Source: Acidobacteriota bacterium (GTDB lineage: Bacteria > Acidobacteriota > Thermoanaerobaculia > UBA5066). From it: 64,000 nt of DNA. The stretch is from the NCBI GenBank assembly GCA_008363385.1, contig RHKY01000016.1, positions 1 through 64,000 on the forward strand. The letters run 5' to 3'. Shown here one piece after another: positions 29,276 through 38,342 of the stretch; positions within the stretch are counted from its first letter, which is position 1, and each line of letters begins with the position of its first letter. A program made the translations under genes and the position numbers. The notes beneath the pieces were generated by a model. The model was given only the letters and a program-made list of their open reading frames with translations, was not told the DNA's origin and made no database searches.

Positions 29276-29292
29276 GGGCATCCCGCTTGCCA
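29276..29292 (+). promoter_or_regulatory. Sigma54-type -24/-12 promoter
   Basis: GGGCATCCCGCTTGCCA matches the consensus TGGCAY-N5-TTGCW: GGCAT, five bases, TTGC, with the GG and GC doublets ten bases apart as required. The first T and the last W of the consensus are not matched. Expected transcription start is about 29302, directly before the GGAGG of the STAS gene, so the leader would be very short. Confidence 0.6.
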
Positions 29293-29319
29293 GTCCAGTC
29301 GTCCGGAGGCCGTCTCAAG

Positions 29320-29619
29320 CTGAAGATCACCGTCGAGCCTGGTGTCGAGGAGGTCCGGCTGAAGCTGGAAGGGGACCTCGCCGGGACGTGGGTCCCCCAC
29401 CTCGAGGAGAGCTGGCGAGAGGCCTCGGCAGGGCTCCGGGGCCGCGCCCTCTGCGTCGACCTCACGGGTGTCCTGCGCTTCGACCACGCCGCCCGGTACC
29501 TCCTCGCCCTCCTCCACGAGCGTGGCGCCCGGATGGTGGCCAGCGGCGTCGAGATGCGGGACCTCCTCGACTCCCTTTCCCGGGACTGGCCCCCGGCGGC
29601 GCTCGCGGCCCGCCGGTGA
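29320..29619 (+). CDS. Small STAS-like protein heading an RND efflux operon
   Basis: About 99 residues. The open frame extends upstream, but coding character begins around [31 protein letters not shown]. The pattern (strand, then LEGxLAGxWV, [31 protein letters not shown]) matches small STAS-type proteins often found in front of RND operons in Acidobacteriota, from memory of such neighbourhoods. The start is uncertain: CTG 29320 with GGAGG ten bases upstream is favoured. TTG 29287 is the alternative but would lie inside the sigma54-like promoter. It lacks an obvious phosphorylatable Ser in a DSSG loop. It lies 20 bases before the MFP gene. Confidence 0.65.
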   Translation: MKITVEPGVEEVRLKLEGDLAGTWVPHLEESWREASAGLRGRALCVDLTGVLRFDHAARYLLALLHERGARMVASGVEMRDLLDSLSRDWPPAALAARR

Positions 29620-29639
29620 GAGGCACGGAGAGAGAACAG

Positions 29640-30830
29640 ATGCGAATCGACGGGACCTTCCTGCGCGCACTCCTGCTCGGACTGGCCGTGGCCGCGACGA
29701 CGTTCCTTTCCGCCTGCGGGCGGGGCCGGCCCGCGCCCCCGCCCCAGGGGCCGGCGGAGGTCGGAGTCGTGACGCTCAGCCCCGAGAGGGTGGTCCTGAC
29801 CACGGAGCTCCCCGGCCGGACGGTGCCGTACCTCGTCGCGGAGGTCCGCCCGCAGGTCAACGGCCTCATCCGCGAGCGCGCCTTCGAGGAGGGGAGCGAC
29901 GTGAAGGCGGGCGACCTCCTCTACCAGATCGACCCCGCCCCGTACCAGGCCGCGTACGACCAGGCGAAGGCGGCGCTCGCGATGGCCGAGGCGAACCTCC
30001 CGGCCGCGCGGCTCCGCGTGGAGCGCCTGAAAGGGCTCGTCGACATCCGCGCCGTCGGGCAGCAGGACTACGACGACGCCACCGCGGCCCTCCTCCGGGC
30101 CGAGGCGAGCGTGGCGGCGAGCAAGGCGGCCGTGGAGAGCGCGCGGGTCAACCTCTCGTACACCCCGATCCGCTCGCCGATCTCGGGGCGCACGGGCCGG
30201 TCGAGCGTCACCGTCGGGGCGCTCGTGGCCGGCTACCAGCCGGTGCCGCTCGTGGTCGTCCAGCAGCTCGACCCGATCTACGTCGACGTGACGCAGTCCT
30301 CGGCCGAGCTGCTCCGGCTGCGCGAGGGCTTCCGGCGGGGCGACCTGAAGCGGGAGAGCTCGTCGGAGGGCCGGGTGAGGCTCGTCCTGGAGGACGGCTC
30401 GCCGTACCCGCGGGAGGGGAAGCTGAAGTTCCGCGACGTGACGGTCGACCCGACGACCGGGTCGGTCACGCTCCGGATGGTCTTCCCGAACCCCGACCAC
30501 GTCCTCCTCCCCGGGATGTACGTCCGCGCGGTCGTGGAGGAGGGGGTGAGCGAGAACGCCCTCCTGGCCCCCCAGCAGGGGGTGACGCGGGACACGAAGG
30601 GGGCGCCCTACGCGCTGGTCGTCGGCAAGGACGGCAACGCGGAGCAGAGGGCGCTCCAGCTCGACCGGGCCCTCGGCGACCGGTGGCTCGTCACGAAGGG
30701 GCTCGCCCCGGGCGACCGCGTCCTCGTCGACGGTCTGATGAAGGTCCGGCCGGGGGCGCCCGTGAAGCCCGTGCCGGCCGGCGCGACGCCGAAGGCGGGC
30801 GCGCCCCCGGCCCCGACGGCCCCCCGGTGA
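29640..30830 (+). CDS. RND efflux periplasmic adaptor (membrane fusion) lipoprotein
   Basis: 396 residues. A signal peptide with lipobox LSAC puts the lipidated Cys near residue 26. AcrA/MexA-like order: beta-barrel start ([22 protein letters not shown]), lipoyl half ([26 protein letters not shown]), helical hairpin with the [10 protein letters not shown] turn, then [15 protein letters not shown]. It bridges the inner-membrane pump and the outer-membrane factor in the periplasm. The AcrA-type TolC-contact turn is recognisable. It is followed by the pump gene with a seven-base gap. Confidence 0.93.
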   Translation: MRIDGTFLRALLLGLAVAATTFLSACGRGRPAPPPQGPAEVGVVTLSPERVVLTTELPGRTVPYLVAEVRPQVNGLIRERAFEEGSDVKAGDLLYQIDPAPYQAAYDQAKAALAMAEANLPAARLRVERLKGLVDIRAVGQQDYDDATAALLRAEASVAASKAAVESARVNLSYTPIRSPISGRTGRSSVTVGALVAGYQPVPLVVVQQLDPIYVDVTQSSAELLRLREGFRRGDLKRESSSEGRVRLVLEDGSPYPREGKLKFRDVTVDPTTGSVTLRMVFPNPDHVLLPGMYVRAVVEEGVSENALLAPQQGVTRDTKGAPYALVVGKDGNAEQRALQLDRALGDRWLVTKGLAPGDRVLVDGLMKVRPGAPVKPVPAGATPKAGAPPAPTAPR

Positions 30831-30837
30831 GGCCGCC

Positions 30838-33800
30838 ATGTCCGCCTTCTTCCTGAAGCGCCCCGTCTTCGCCTGGGTGATCGCGATCGGGATGATGCTC
30901 GGCGGGGCCCTCGCGATCGTCCGGCTCCCGGTCTCGCAGTACCCGCCGATCGCCCCGCCCTCGATCTCGATCCGGGCCATCTACCCCGGCGCCGACGCCG
31001 AGACGGTCGCCGACTCCGTCGTCCAGATCATCGAGCAGAAGATGACCGGCCTCGACCGGATGCTCTACATGACGGCGGAAGCGGACTCCTCGGGGATGGC
31101 GAGCCTCACGCTGACGTTCGCCCCCGGGACCGACCCCGACCTCGCCTGGTCGAAGGTCCAGAACAAGCTCCAGCTGGCGCTGCCGGCCCTGCCCGACGTC
31201 GTCCAGCAGATGGGCGTGACGGTCTCCAAGTCGACCCGGAACTACCTCCTCATCGTCGGCATCGTGTCGGAGGACGGGAGCCTCGACACCGCCGACCTGA
31301 ACGACTACACGGTCTCCAAGCTCGAGTCGGTCCTCGGCCGCGTCCCGGGGGTCGGCGAGGTCGAGGTCTTCGGCACCGCCTACTCGATGCGGGTCTGGCT
31401 CGACCCGGACAGGCTGACGAAGTTCGGGATGACCTCGGACGACGTCATCGCGGGCCTGAGGGCCTACAACGTCCAGGTCTCCGCCGGCCAGCTCGGCGGC
31501 GCCCCCGCGGTGCCGGGGCAGCGCCTGAACGCCTCGATCCTCGTCCAGTCCCTCCTGAAGACGCCGGAGGAGTTCGCCGCCGTCCCGCTCCGGACGAACC
31601 CCGACGGCTCCGTCGTGAGGGTCTCGGACGTGGGGCGAGCCGAGCTCGGTTCGGAGATCCCGGACATCGCCTTCCGCGTCGACGGCAAGCCGGCGAGCGC
31701 TCTCGCGATCCGCCAGGAGGCGGGGGCGAACGCCCTCGAGACGGCGGACCGCGTGAAGGCCCGGATGGAGGAGCTCTCGAGGTTCTTCCCCCCGGGGGTG
31801 AAGGCCGTCTACCCGATGGACACGACCCCCTTCGTGAAGGTGGCGATCGGCGAGGTCTACGAGGCGCTGTTCGAGGCGATCCTCCTCGTCTTCCTCGTCA
31901 TGTACCTCTTCCTCGGGAACCTCCGGGCGACGCTCATCCCGACGATCGCCGTCCCCGTCGTCATCCTCGGCACCTTCGGCGTCCTCGGCTTCCTGGGCTA
32001 CTCGATCAACATGCTGACGATGTTCGCCATGGTCCTCGCCATCGGCCTCCTCGTCGACGACGCCATCGTCGTCGTCGAGAACGTGGAACGGATCATGAGC
32101 GAGGAGGGGCTCCCGCCGTACGAGGCGACGGCGAGGTCGATGGGGCAGATCCAGAGCGCCCTCGTCGGCATCGGCCTCGTCCTCTCGGCGGTCTTCGGGC
32201 CGATGGTCTTCTTCCCCGGCTCGACGGGGGTCATCTACCGCCAGTTCTCGGTCACCGTCATCTCCTCGATGCTCCTGTCGGTCGCCGTGGCCCTCATCCT
32301 GACGCCGGTCCTCTGCGCCGGGCTCCTGAAGCCCGTCGCGAAGGGGCACGAGGCCGCCGAGTCCGGCTTCCGCCTCCTCCGCCCCTTCTTCCTCTGGTTC
32401 GACCGGCTCTTCTACCGCCTGCGCGACGACTACCTGAGGTGGGTCGGGCGCGTCCTGGGCCGGCGGGCCCGCTCGGTCGCCGTCTTCGCCGCGATCGTCG
32501 CCGCGATGGCGGTCCTCTACCTGAGGATGCCGACCGGCTACCTCCCCGACGAGGACCAGGGGAACCTGATCGCGATGATCCAGCTCCCGGTCGGGTCGAC
32601 CCTGGAGCAGACCGACGAGGTGATGCGGGAGCTCGAGCACCACTTCCTCGTCGAGCAGAAGGACGCGGTCAGGTCCTGCGGCGCGATCCGGGGGATGGGC
32701 TTCGCGGGACGGGCCCAGAACCAGGGCCTGATGTTCGTCAAGCTGCGGGACTGGGGGCTCAGGCAGCGGCCGGGGCTGGGCGCCCGGGACGTCGCCGGGA
32801 AGGCGATGGGGAGGTTCTGGGGCCACCGCGGGGCCGCGATCTTCGTCTTCCCGCCCCCGGCCGTCACGGAGCTCGGCGTGGCCACCGGCTTCGACCTCTA
32901 CGTCCAGGACCGGGGCGACCTCGGGCACGAGGGGCTCACGGGCGCCGTGAACCAGCTCCTCGAGATGGCCGGGAGGGACCCGCGCCTGGCCCGCGTCCGG
33001 CTGAACGGGATGGCGGACGTCCCCCAGTACAAGGTGGACGTCGACTGGGAGAAGGCGGGAGCGCTCGGAGTCCCGGTCAGCTCGATCCAGAGCTACGTCT
33101 CGGCCGCGTTCGGCAGCGCCTACGTCGGCAACTTCGTGCAGGGGGGCCGCGTCAAGCGGGTCTACGTGCAGGCCGACGCCCCGTTCCGGATGCTCCCGGA
33201 GGACCTCGACCGGCTCCGCGTCCGCAACCGGCAGGGGCGGCTCGTGCCGCTCTCGGCCGTCGCGTCGGGCCGCTGGGTGTACGGCTCGCCGCGCCTCCAG
33301 CGCTACAACGCGTTCTCGGCCATGAACCTCCAGGGGGAGCCGTCGCCGGGGCACACCACCGGCGAGGCGATGCTCGCGATGGAGGAGCTGATCGGGAAGC
33401 TGCCGGCCGGCGTCGGGCACGAGTGGACCGGGCTCTCCTACCAGCAGCGGATGTCCGAGTCCCAGGCGGGGCTCCTCTACGCCTTCTCGGTCCTCGTGAT
33501 CTTCCTCGTCCTGGCGGCGCTCTACGAGAGCTGGACGGTCCCCATCTCGATCGTCCTCGCCCTCCCTCTCGGCGTCATCGGCGGCGTCATCGCCTCGTCG
33601 ACGCGCGGGATGGCCAACGACGTCTACTTCCAGATCGGGCTCCTCACCGTCCTCGGCCTGACGACGAAGAACGGCATCCTGATCGTCCAGTTCGCCGTGG
33701 CGAACCGGGACAGGGGGATGGGGCTCCTCGAGGCGACGCTCGCGGCGGCCAAGACCCGCCTGAGGCCGATCGTCATGACCTCCTTGGCGTTCGGCTTCGG

Positions 33801-34011
33801 CGTCCTCCCTCTGGCTCTCGCCACCGGGGCCGGGGCCGGAGCCCAGAAGGCGATCGGCACGAGCGTCCTCGGCGGCATGGTGAGCGGCACGTTCCTCGCC
33901 GTCCTCTTCATCCCGCTCCTCTACGTCCTCGTCGTCCAGCTCTTCGAGCGGAAGACGGCCGACGCCCCGGCCCCCGCGGTCGAGGCGCCGGCCCCCGCGG
34001 AGGGGAAGTGA
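30838..34011 (+). CDS. RND multidrug efflux pump, HAE1 (AcrB) family
   Basis: 1057 residues, typical of HAE1 pumps. The N-terminus [21 protein letters not shown] is diagnostic. Proton-relay residues are D407 and D408 ([16 protein letters not shown]) in TM4 and K944 ([10 protein letters not shown]) in TM10, in register with AcrB D407/D408/K940. Large periplasmic loops follow TM1 and TM7 ([16 protein letters not shown]). Twelve membrane segments are expected. It exports hydrophobic or amphiphilic compounds using the proton gradient. It is the second gene of a complete three-gene efflux set that is probably controlled by the sigma54 activator upstream. Confidence 0.95.
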   Translation: MSAFFLKRPVFAWVIAIGMMLGGALAIVRLPVSQYPPIAPPSISIRAIYPGADAETVADSVVQIIEQKMTGLDRMLYMTAEADSSGMASLTLTFAPGTDPDLAWSKVQNKLQLALPALPDVVQQMGVTVSKSTRNYLLIVGIVSEDGSLDTADLNDYTVSKLESVLGRVPGVGEVEVFGTAYSMRVWLDPDRLTKFGMTSDDVIAGLRAYNVQVSAGQLGGAPAVPGQRLNASILVQSLLKTPEEFAAVPLRTNPDGSVVRVSDVGRAELGSEIPDIAFRVDGKPASALAIRQEAGANALETADRVKARMEELSRFFPPGVKAVYPMDTTPFVKVAIGEVYEALFEAILLVFLVMYLFLGNLRATLIPTIAVPVVILGTFGVLGFLGYSINMLTMFAMVLAIGLLVDDAIVVVENVERIMSEEGLPPYEATARSMGQIQSALVGIGLVLSAVFGPMVFFPGSTGVIYRQFSVTVISSMLLSVAVALILTPVLCAGLLKPVAKGHEAAESGFRLLRPFFLWFDRLFYRLRDDYLRWVGRVLGRRARSVAVFAAIVAAMAVLYLRMPTGYLPDEDQGNLIAMIQLPVGSTLEQTDEVMRELEHHFLVEQKDAVRSCGAIRGMGFAGRAQNQGLMFVKLRDWGLRQRPGLGARDVAGKAMGRFWGHRGAAIFVFPPPAVTELGVATGFDLYVQDRGDLGHEGLTGAVNQLLEMAGRDPRLARVRLNGMADVPQYKVDVDWEKAGALGVPVSSIQSYVSAAFGSAYVGNFVQGGRVKRVYVQADAPFRMLPEDLDRLRVRNRQGRLVPLSAVASGRWVYGSPRLQRYNAFSAMNLQGEPSPGHTTGEAMLAMEELIGKLPAGVGHEWTGLSYQQRMSESQAGLLYAFSVLVIFLVLAALYESWTVPISIVLALPLGVIGGVIASSTRGMANDVYFQIGLLTVLGLTTKNGILIVQFAVANRDRGMGLLEATLAAAKTRLRPIVMTSLAFGFGVLPLALATGAGAGAQKAIGTSVLGGMVSGTFLAVLFIPLLYVLVVQLFERKTADAPAPAVEAPAPAEGK

Positions 34012-34012
34012 C

Positions 34013-35443
34013 ATGAACCGCCGGCCGGTCCCGCTCCCGTCCCTCCTCCTCCCGGTGGCCCTCCTCTCCGGCGGGTGCACCATGGCCCCGAAGTACGAGC
34101 GCCCCGCGCTGCCGGTCACGGACGCCTTCCACCCGCCGCCGGGGGCCCCCGCGCCCGCGGTGGCCCCCTCGGTGGCCCCCGTGGCTCCCGTCGCCTCCGA
34201 GGTCCGGTGGCAGGACTTCTTCACCGACCCGCGCCTCGTCCGCGTCGTCGAGGAGGCGCTCGCGAACAACCGCGACCTGAGGGTCGCCACCCTCGGGATC
34301 GAGAAGGCCCGCGCCCTCTACCGGATCCAGCGCTCGGAGCTGAACCCGACGATCGGCGTCCAGGCGACCGGCCAGCGGTACCGGATCCCCGAGAAGATGG
34401 GGGAGAACGGGGAGGCGAGGACGGTCGGGGAGTGGTCCGTCGGCCTGGGGCTGGCGTCCTGGGAGCTCGACTTCTTCGGCCGGCTCCGGAGCCTGAAGGA
34501 CCGCTCGCTCGAGCAGTACCTGGCGACCGAGCAGGCGCAGCGGGCCACGCGGGTCTCCGTCGTCGCCGCGGTGGCCGCGACGTGGCTGCAGCTGGCCGCC
34601 GACGGCGAGAGCCTGCGGCTCTCGCGGGAGACCCTCGAGGCGCAACGGGCCTCGTACGACATGATCGAGGCGAGCCGGGACGCCGGGGTCGCCTCCGACC
34701 TCGACCTGAGGCAGGCCGAGAGCCAGGTGGAGACCGCGCGGGCCAGCGTGGCGGCCTACACGGGCGCCGTCGCCGTCTCGCGGAACGCGCTCGACCTCCT
34801 CGTCGGGGCCCCCGTCGGCGACGAGCTCCTCCCGCGGGAGCTGGGCGCCGTCGCCGACGCGAAGGCGGTCTCGGCGGGCCTGCCGTCCGAGGTCCTCCTG
34901 AACCGCCCCGACATCCTCGCCGCCGAGCACCAGCTGCGGGCGGCCAACGCGAACATCGGGGCGGCCCGGGCGGCCTTCTTCCCCCGGATCTCGCTGACGG
35001 CCGGCATCGGCACGATGAGCCCGGACCTCGGGAGCCTCTTCGCCGCGGGGACGCGGACCTGGACCTTCGCCCCGCAGGTCCTGGCGCCGCTCTTCGCGAG
35101 CGGCTCGCTCCTGGCGCAGCTGAAGGTCTCGAAGGTCGACCGGGAGATCGCCGTGGCGCAGTACGAGAAGGCGATCCAGGCGGCCTTCGCCGAGGTGAAC
35201 GACGCGCTCGCCCTCCGGGCGACCCTCGTCGAGCAGCGGGAGGCCCAGGACGCCCTCGTGGAGTCGCTCCGGGAGACGCTCCGGCTCTCGGACGCCCGGT
35301 ACCGGGCGGGCATCGACGGCTACCTCGGGGTCCTCGTCGCGCAACGCGCCCTCTTCAACGCCCAGCGCGTCCAGGTGGGCGTCCACCTGCTGGAGCAGGT
35401 CAACCTCGTCACGCTGTACAAGGTCCTGGGGGGCGGAGCCTGA
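34013..35443 (+). CDS. Outer-membrane efflux factor lipoprotein, NodT/OprM family
   Basis: 476 residues. Lipobox LLSGGC puts Cys at residue 22, followed by TMAPKYERPALP, the usual OprM-like start. Two internally related outer-membrane-efflux regions lie at about 65-255 and 275-470, with WELDFFGRLRSLKDRSLEQYLATE and NIGAARAAFFPRISLTAGIG as typical landmarks. It forms the trimeric channel that completes the RND system. It begins two bases after the pump stop. A GC-rich hairpin follows at 35474-35510. Confidence 0.94.
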   Translation: MNRRPVPLPSLLLPVALLSGGCTMAPKYERPALPVTDAFHPPPGAPAPAVAPSVAPVAPVASEVRWQDFFTDPRLVRVVEEALANNRDLRVATLGIEKARALYRIQRSELNPTIGVQATGQRYRIPEKMGENGEARTVGEWSVGLGLASWELDFFGRLRSLKDRSLEQYLATEQAQRATRVSVVAAVAATWLQLAADGESLRLSRETLEAQRASYDMIEASRDAGVASDLDLRQAESQVETARASVAAYTGAVAVSRNALDLLVGAPVGDELLPRELGAVADAKAVSAGLPSEVLLNRPDILAAEHQLRAANANIGAARAAFFPRISLTAGIGTMSPDLGSLFAAGTRTWTFAPQVLAPLFASGSLLAQLKVSKVDREIAVAQYEKAIQAAFAEVNDALALRATLVEQREAQDALVESLRETLRLSDARYRAGIDGYLGVLVAQRALFNAQRVQVGVHLLEQVNLVTLYKVLGGGA

Positions 35444-35473
35444 GGCGCGTCGCCGGCTGAGACGGGCTCTCCG

Positions 35474-35510
35474 CTCCGCGGACCCCTTCCCCAAAGGGGC
35501 GCTCGCGGAG
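35474..35510 (+). terminator. Extended GC hairpin after the RND operon
   Basis: Outer arms CTCCGCG (35474-35480) and CGCGGAG (35504-35510) enclose an inner stem CCCCTT (35483-35488) / AAGGGG (35494-35499) with a five-base loop. It sits 31 bases after the outer-membrane-factor stop. No U-tract follows, so it is a terminator candidate rather than a classical intrinsic terminator. Confidence 0.5.
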
Positions 35511-35554
35511 GCCTCCCGGGGCCGTCCGGCGGGGGGAGAATGTCCTCCAGGTGT

Positions 35555-35583
35555 GTCACCCGTGGTGTCCCACGAGACGTGAC
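35555..35583 (+). promoter_or_regulatory. Nested dyad just upstream of the GH63 gene ribosome binding site
   Basis: Two nested inverted repeats share one centre: GTCAC (35555-35559) with GTGAC (35579-35583), and CGTGG (35561-35565) with CCACG (35570-35574) closing a TGTC loop. The GAGGAGG serving ATG 35597 follows immediately. It could be an operator or a 5'-leader hairpin. Confidence 0.4.
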
Positions 35584-35596
35584 GAGGAGGCCCGCG

Positions 35597-38332
35597 ATGG
35601 CCCAGAACGAACAGTCCGCCCCCTTCGTCGACTGCGCCGAGCAGCGGCGTCTGAACGAGGCCCGCGAGACGGGCGTCCCGTGGAAGAAGTGGGGGCCGTA
35701 CCTCTCGGAGCGGCAGTGGGGGACCGTCCGGGAGGACTACAGCCCGGACGGGAACGCCTGGGACTACTTCACGCACGACCAGGCTCGCTCCCGGGCCTAC
35801 CGCTGGGGCGAGGACGGCCTCGGCGGGATCAGCGACGACAAGCAGCGGCTCTGCTTCGCGCTGGCGCTCTGGAACGGGAAGGACCCGATCCTCAAGGAGC
35901 GGATGTTCGGCCTGACGAACAGCGAGGCGAACCACGGCGAGGACGTCAAGGAGTACTACTTCTACGTCGACTCCACGCCCACCCACTCGTACATGAAGTA
36001 CCTGTACAAGTACCCGCAGGCCGAGTACCCGTACCGCGACCTCATCGAGACGAACCGGGGCCGGACGCGGAAGGAGTTCGAGTACGAGCTCCTCGACACG
36101 GGGGTCTTCGAGGGGGACCGGTACTTCGACGTCTTCGTCGAGTACGCCAAGGCGGGGCCGGAGGACCTCCTCGTCAAGGTCACCGTCCACAACCGGGGGC
36201 CCGAGGCTGCGCGGCTCCACGTCCTGCCGACGCTCTGGTTCCGGAACACCTGGACCTGGGGCGACGAGCCGAAACCCGTCCTCCGCGCCGAGGGGGGAGC
36301 CATCCGCGCCTCGCACCACGAGCTCGGCGAGCTGACCCTCTCGTGCGACGGCTCGCCCGAGCTCCTCTTCACCGAGAACGAGACGAACGCCTTCCGGCTC
36401 TGGGGGCAGCCGAACCCCTCCCCGTACGTCAAGGACTCGTTCCACCAGTACGTCGTCGAGGGGAAGCGGGAGGCGGTCAACCCGGCGAAGGTCGGGACGA
36501 AGGCGGCGGCCCTCTACGTCCTGGACGTCCCGGCGGGCGGCTCCTCCGTCGTCCGCGTCCGCCTCTCGGCCGGCCGCTCCGCCCAGACCTTCGGCCCGGG
36601 CTTCGAGGCCGCCTTCGGCGCGCGCCTGGCCGAGGCCGACGAGTTCTTCGAGAGGATCGCGCCGAAGAGCTTCACCGAGGACCAGCGGCGGGTCCACCGG
36701 CAGGCGATCGCCGGGATGCTCTGGGGCAAGCAGTTCTACCTCTACGACGTCGACCGTTGGCTGAAGGAGCACGAGGCGCACCCGCTCCTCGGCGCCAGCC
36801 CCCGGGACGTGCGGAACGCCGAGTGGTTCCACATGTTCAACGGGGACGTCATCTCGATGCCCGACAAGTGGGAGTACCCCTGGTACGCGGCCTGGGACCT
36901 GGCGTTCCACACGGTCGCGCTCGCCCTCGTCGACTTCGACTTCGCCAAGGAGCAGCTCCTCCTGATGCTGAGGAGCCTCTACTTCCACCCGAACGGCCAG
37001 ATCCCGGCCTACGAGTGGAACTTCGGCGACGTGAACCCGCCGGTCCACGCCTGGGCGACCCTCTACATCTACAAGTACGAGAAGAACCTCGGCCGCGAGG
37101 ACCGCAAGTTCCTCGAGCGGGCCTTCCAGGGGCTGACGCTCAACTTCAACTGGTGGGTGAACCGGAAGGACCCGTCCGGGCGGAACGTCTTCGCCGGGGG
37201 GTTCCTGGGCCTGGACAACATCGGCGTCTTCGACCGGAGCGCGAAGCTCCCGACCGGCGGGCACCTCGAGCAGGCCGACGGCACGGCCTGGATGGCGTTC
37301 TACTGCCAGAACATGCTCGAGATGGCGGCCATCCTCGCCGAGCAGGACCCGGCCTACGAGGAGGTCGCCTTCAAGTACCTCCACCACTTCGCCTGGATCG
37401 CCTACGCGATGGACCGGATCGGCGAGCACCACGACGAGATGTGGGACGAGGAGGACGGCTTCTTCTACGACCTCCTGAGGCTCCCCGGCGGGCAGGCGAT
37501 GCGCCTGAAGGTCCGCTCGATGGTCGGCCTCCTGCCCCTCTGCGCCGCGACGGTCTTCGAGCCGGAGGCGCTCGAGCGGATGCCCAGGCTCCGCGAGCTG
37601 ATCGGCCTGTTCCGCAAGCGGCACGGCGACGTCCTCGCCCACATCGCGCCGACCGAGGAGGGCTTCGTCGGGTACCGCGGGCGCCGGCTCCTCTCCGTCC
37701 TCAACAGGAAGAAGCTCGAGCGCGTCCTCCGGTACCTCCTCGACGAGGACGAGTTCCTCGGCCCGCACGGGATCCGGGCGCTCTCGAAGTTCCACGAGAG
37801 GAACCCGTTCGTCTTCCACGTCGAGGGGCAGGCCCACGTCGTGTCGTACCTGCCGGCCGAGTCGGACAACGCGATGTTCGGCGGCAACTCGAACTGGCGG
37901 GGGCCGGTCTGGATGCCGGTGAACGTCCTGATCGTCCGCGGCCTCCTGAACCTCTACGGCTTCTACGGCGACGACTTCACGGTCGAGTGCCCGGCCGGCT
38001 CCGGCAACCGGATGAACCTCTTCGAGGTGGCCCGGGAGATCACGCGCCGGCTCTCGGCCATCTTCCTCCGCGACGCGAGCGGGCGCCGCCCGGTCTACGG
38101 CGGCAGCGAGAAGTTCCAGACGGACCCCCACTGGCGCGACCTGGTCCTCTTCTACGAGTACTTCCACGGGGACGACGGCGCGGGCCTGGGCGCCAGCCAC
38201 CAGACCGGCTGGACGGGCACCGTCGCGCCGCTGATGGACCTCTTCGGCCGAGTCTCTGCGGAGGACGTCCTGAAGAGCGCCAAGGACGGCCTCGCGGCGC
38301 GGCTCGTGAGGGAACAGGTGCAGGGCGAGTAG
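35597..38332 (+). CDS. GH63-family (MGH1-like) alpha-glucosidase
   Basis: 911 residues from ATG 35597, chosen because GAGGAGG lies seven bases upstream; the earlier ATG 35540 would put the dyad inside the coding region. An N-terminal beta-sandwich is followed by an (alpha/alpha)6-barrel (about 350-890) with the family hallmarks KWEYPWYAAWDLAFHTVALAL, NWWVNRKDP, GGHLEQADGTAWMAFY and GGNSNWRGPVWMPVN. The family cleaves alpha-glucosidic or mannosyl-glycerate bonds in glycans or compatible solutes. There is no signal peptide, so it acts in the cytoplasm. The next gene, ten bases on, is a GH13 enzyme. The substrate is not determinable from sequence. Confidence 0.88.
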   Translation: MAQNEQSAPFVDCAEQRRLNEARETGVPWKKWGPYLSERQWGTVREDYSPDGNAWDYFTHDQARSRAYRWGEDGLGGISDDKQRLCFALALWNGKDPILKERMFGLTNSEANHGEDVKEYYFYVDSTPTHSYMKYLYKYPQAEYPYRDLIETNRGRTRKEFEYELLDTGVFEGDRYFDVFVEYAKAGPEDLLVKVTVHNRGPEAARLHVLPTLWFRNTWTWGDEPKPVLRAEGGAIRASHHELGELTLSCDGSPELLFTENETNAFRLWGQPNPSPYVKDSFHQYVVEGKREAVNPAKVGTKAAALYVLDVPAGGSSVVRVRLSAGRSAQTFGPGFEAAFGARLAEADEFFERIAPKSFTEDQRRVHRQAIAGMLWGKQFYLYDVDRWLKEHEAHPLLGASPRDVRNAEWFHMFNGDVISMPDKWEYPWYAAWDLAFHTVALALVDFDFAKEQLLLMLRSLYFHPNGQIPAYEWNFGDVNPPVHAWATLYIYKYEKNLGREDRKFLERAFQGLTLNFNWWVNRKDPSGRNVFAGGFLGLDNIGVFDRSAKLPTGGHLEQADGTAWMAFYCQNMLEMAAILAEQDPAYEEVAFKYLHHFAWIAYAMDRIGEHHDEMWDEEDGFFYDLLRLPGGQAMRLKVRSMVGLLPLCAATVFEPEALERMPRLRELIGLFRKRHGDVLAHIAPTEEGFVGYRGRRLLSVLNRKKLERVLRYLLDEDEFLGPHGIRALSKFHERNPFVFHVEGQAHVVSYLPAESDNAMFGGNSNWRGPVWMPVNVLIVRGLLNLYGFYGDDFTVECPAGSGNRMNLFEVAREITRRLSAIFLRDASGRRPVYGGSEKFQTDPHWRDLVLFYEYFHGDDGAGLGASHQTGWTGTVAPLMDLFGRVSAEDVLKSAKDGLAARLVREQVQGE

Positions 38333-38342
38333 GGGGTCCGAC

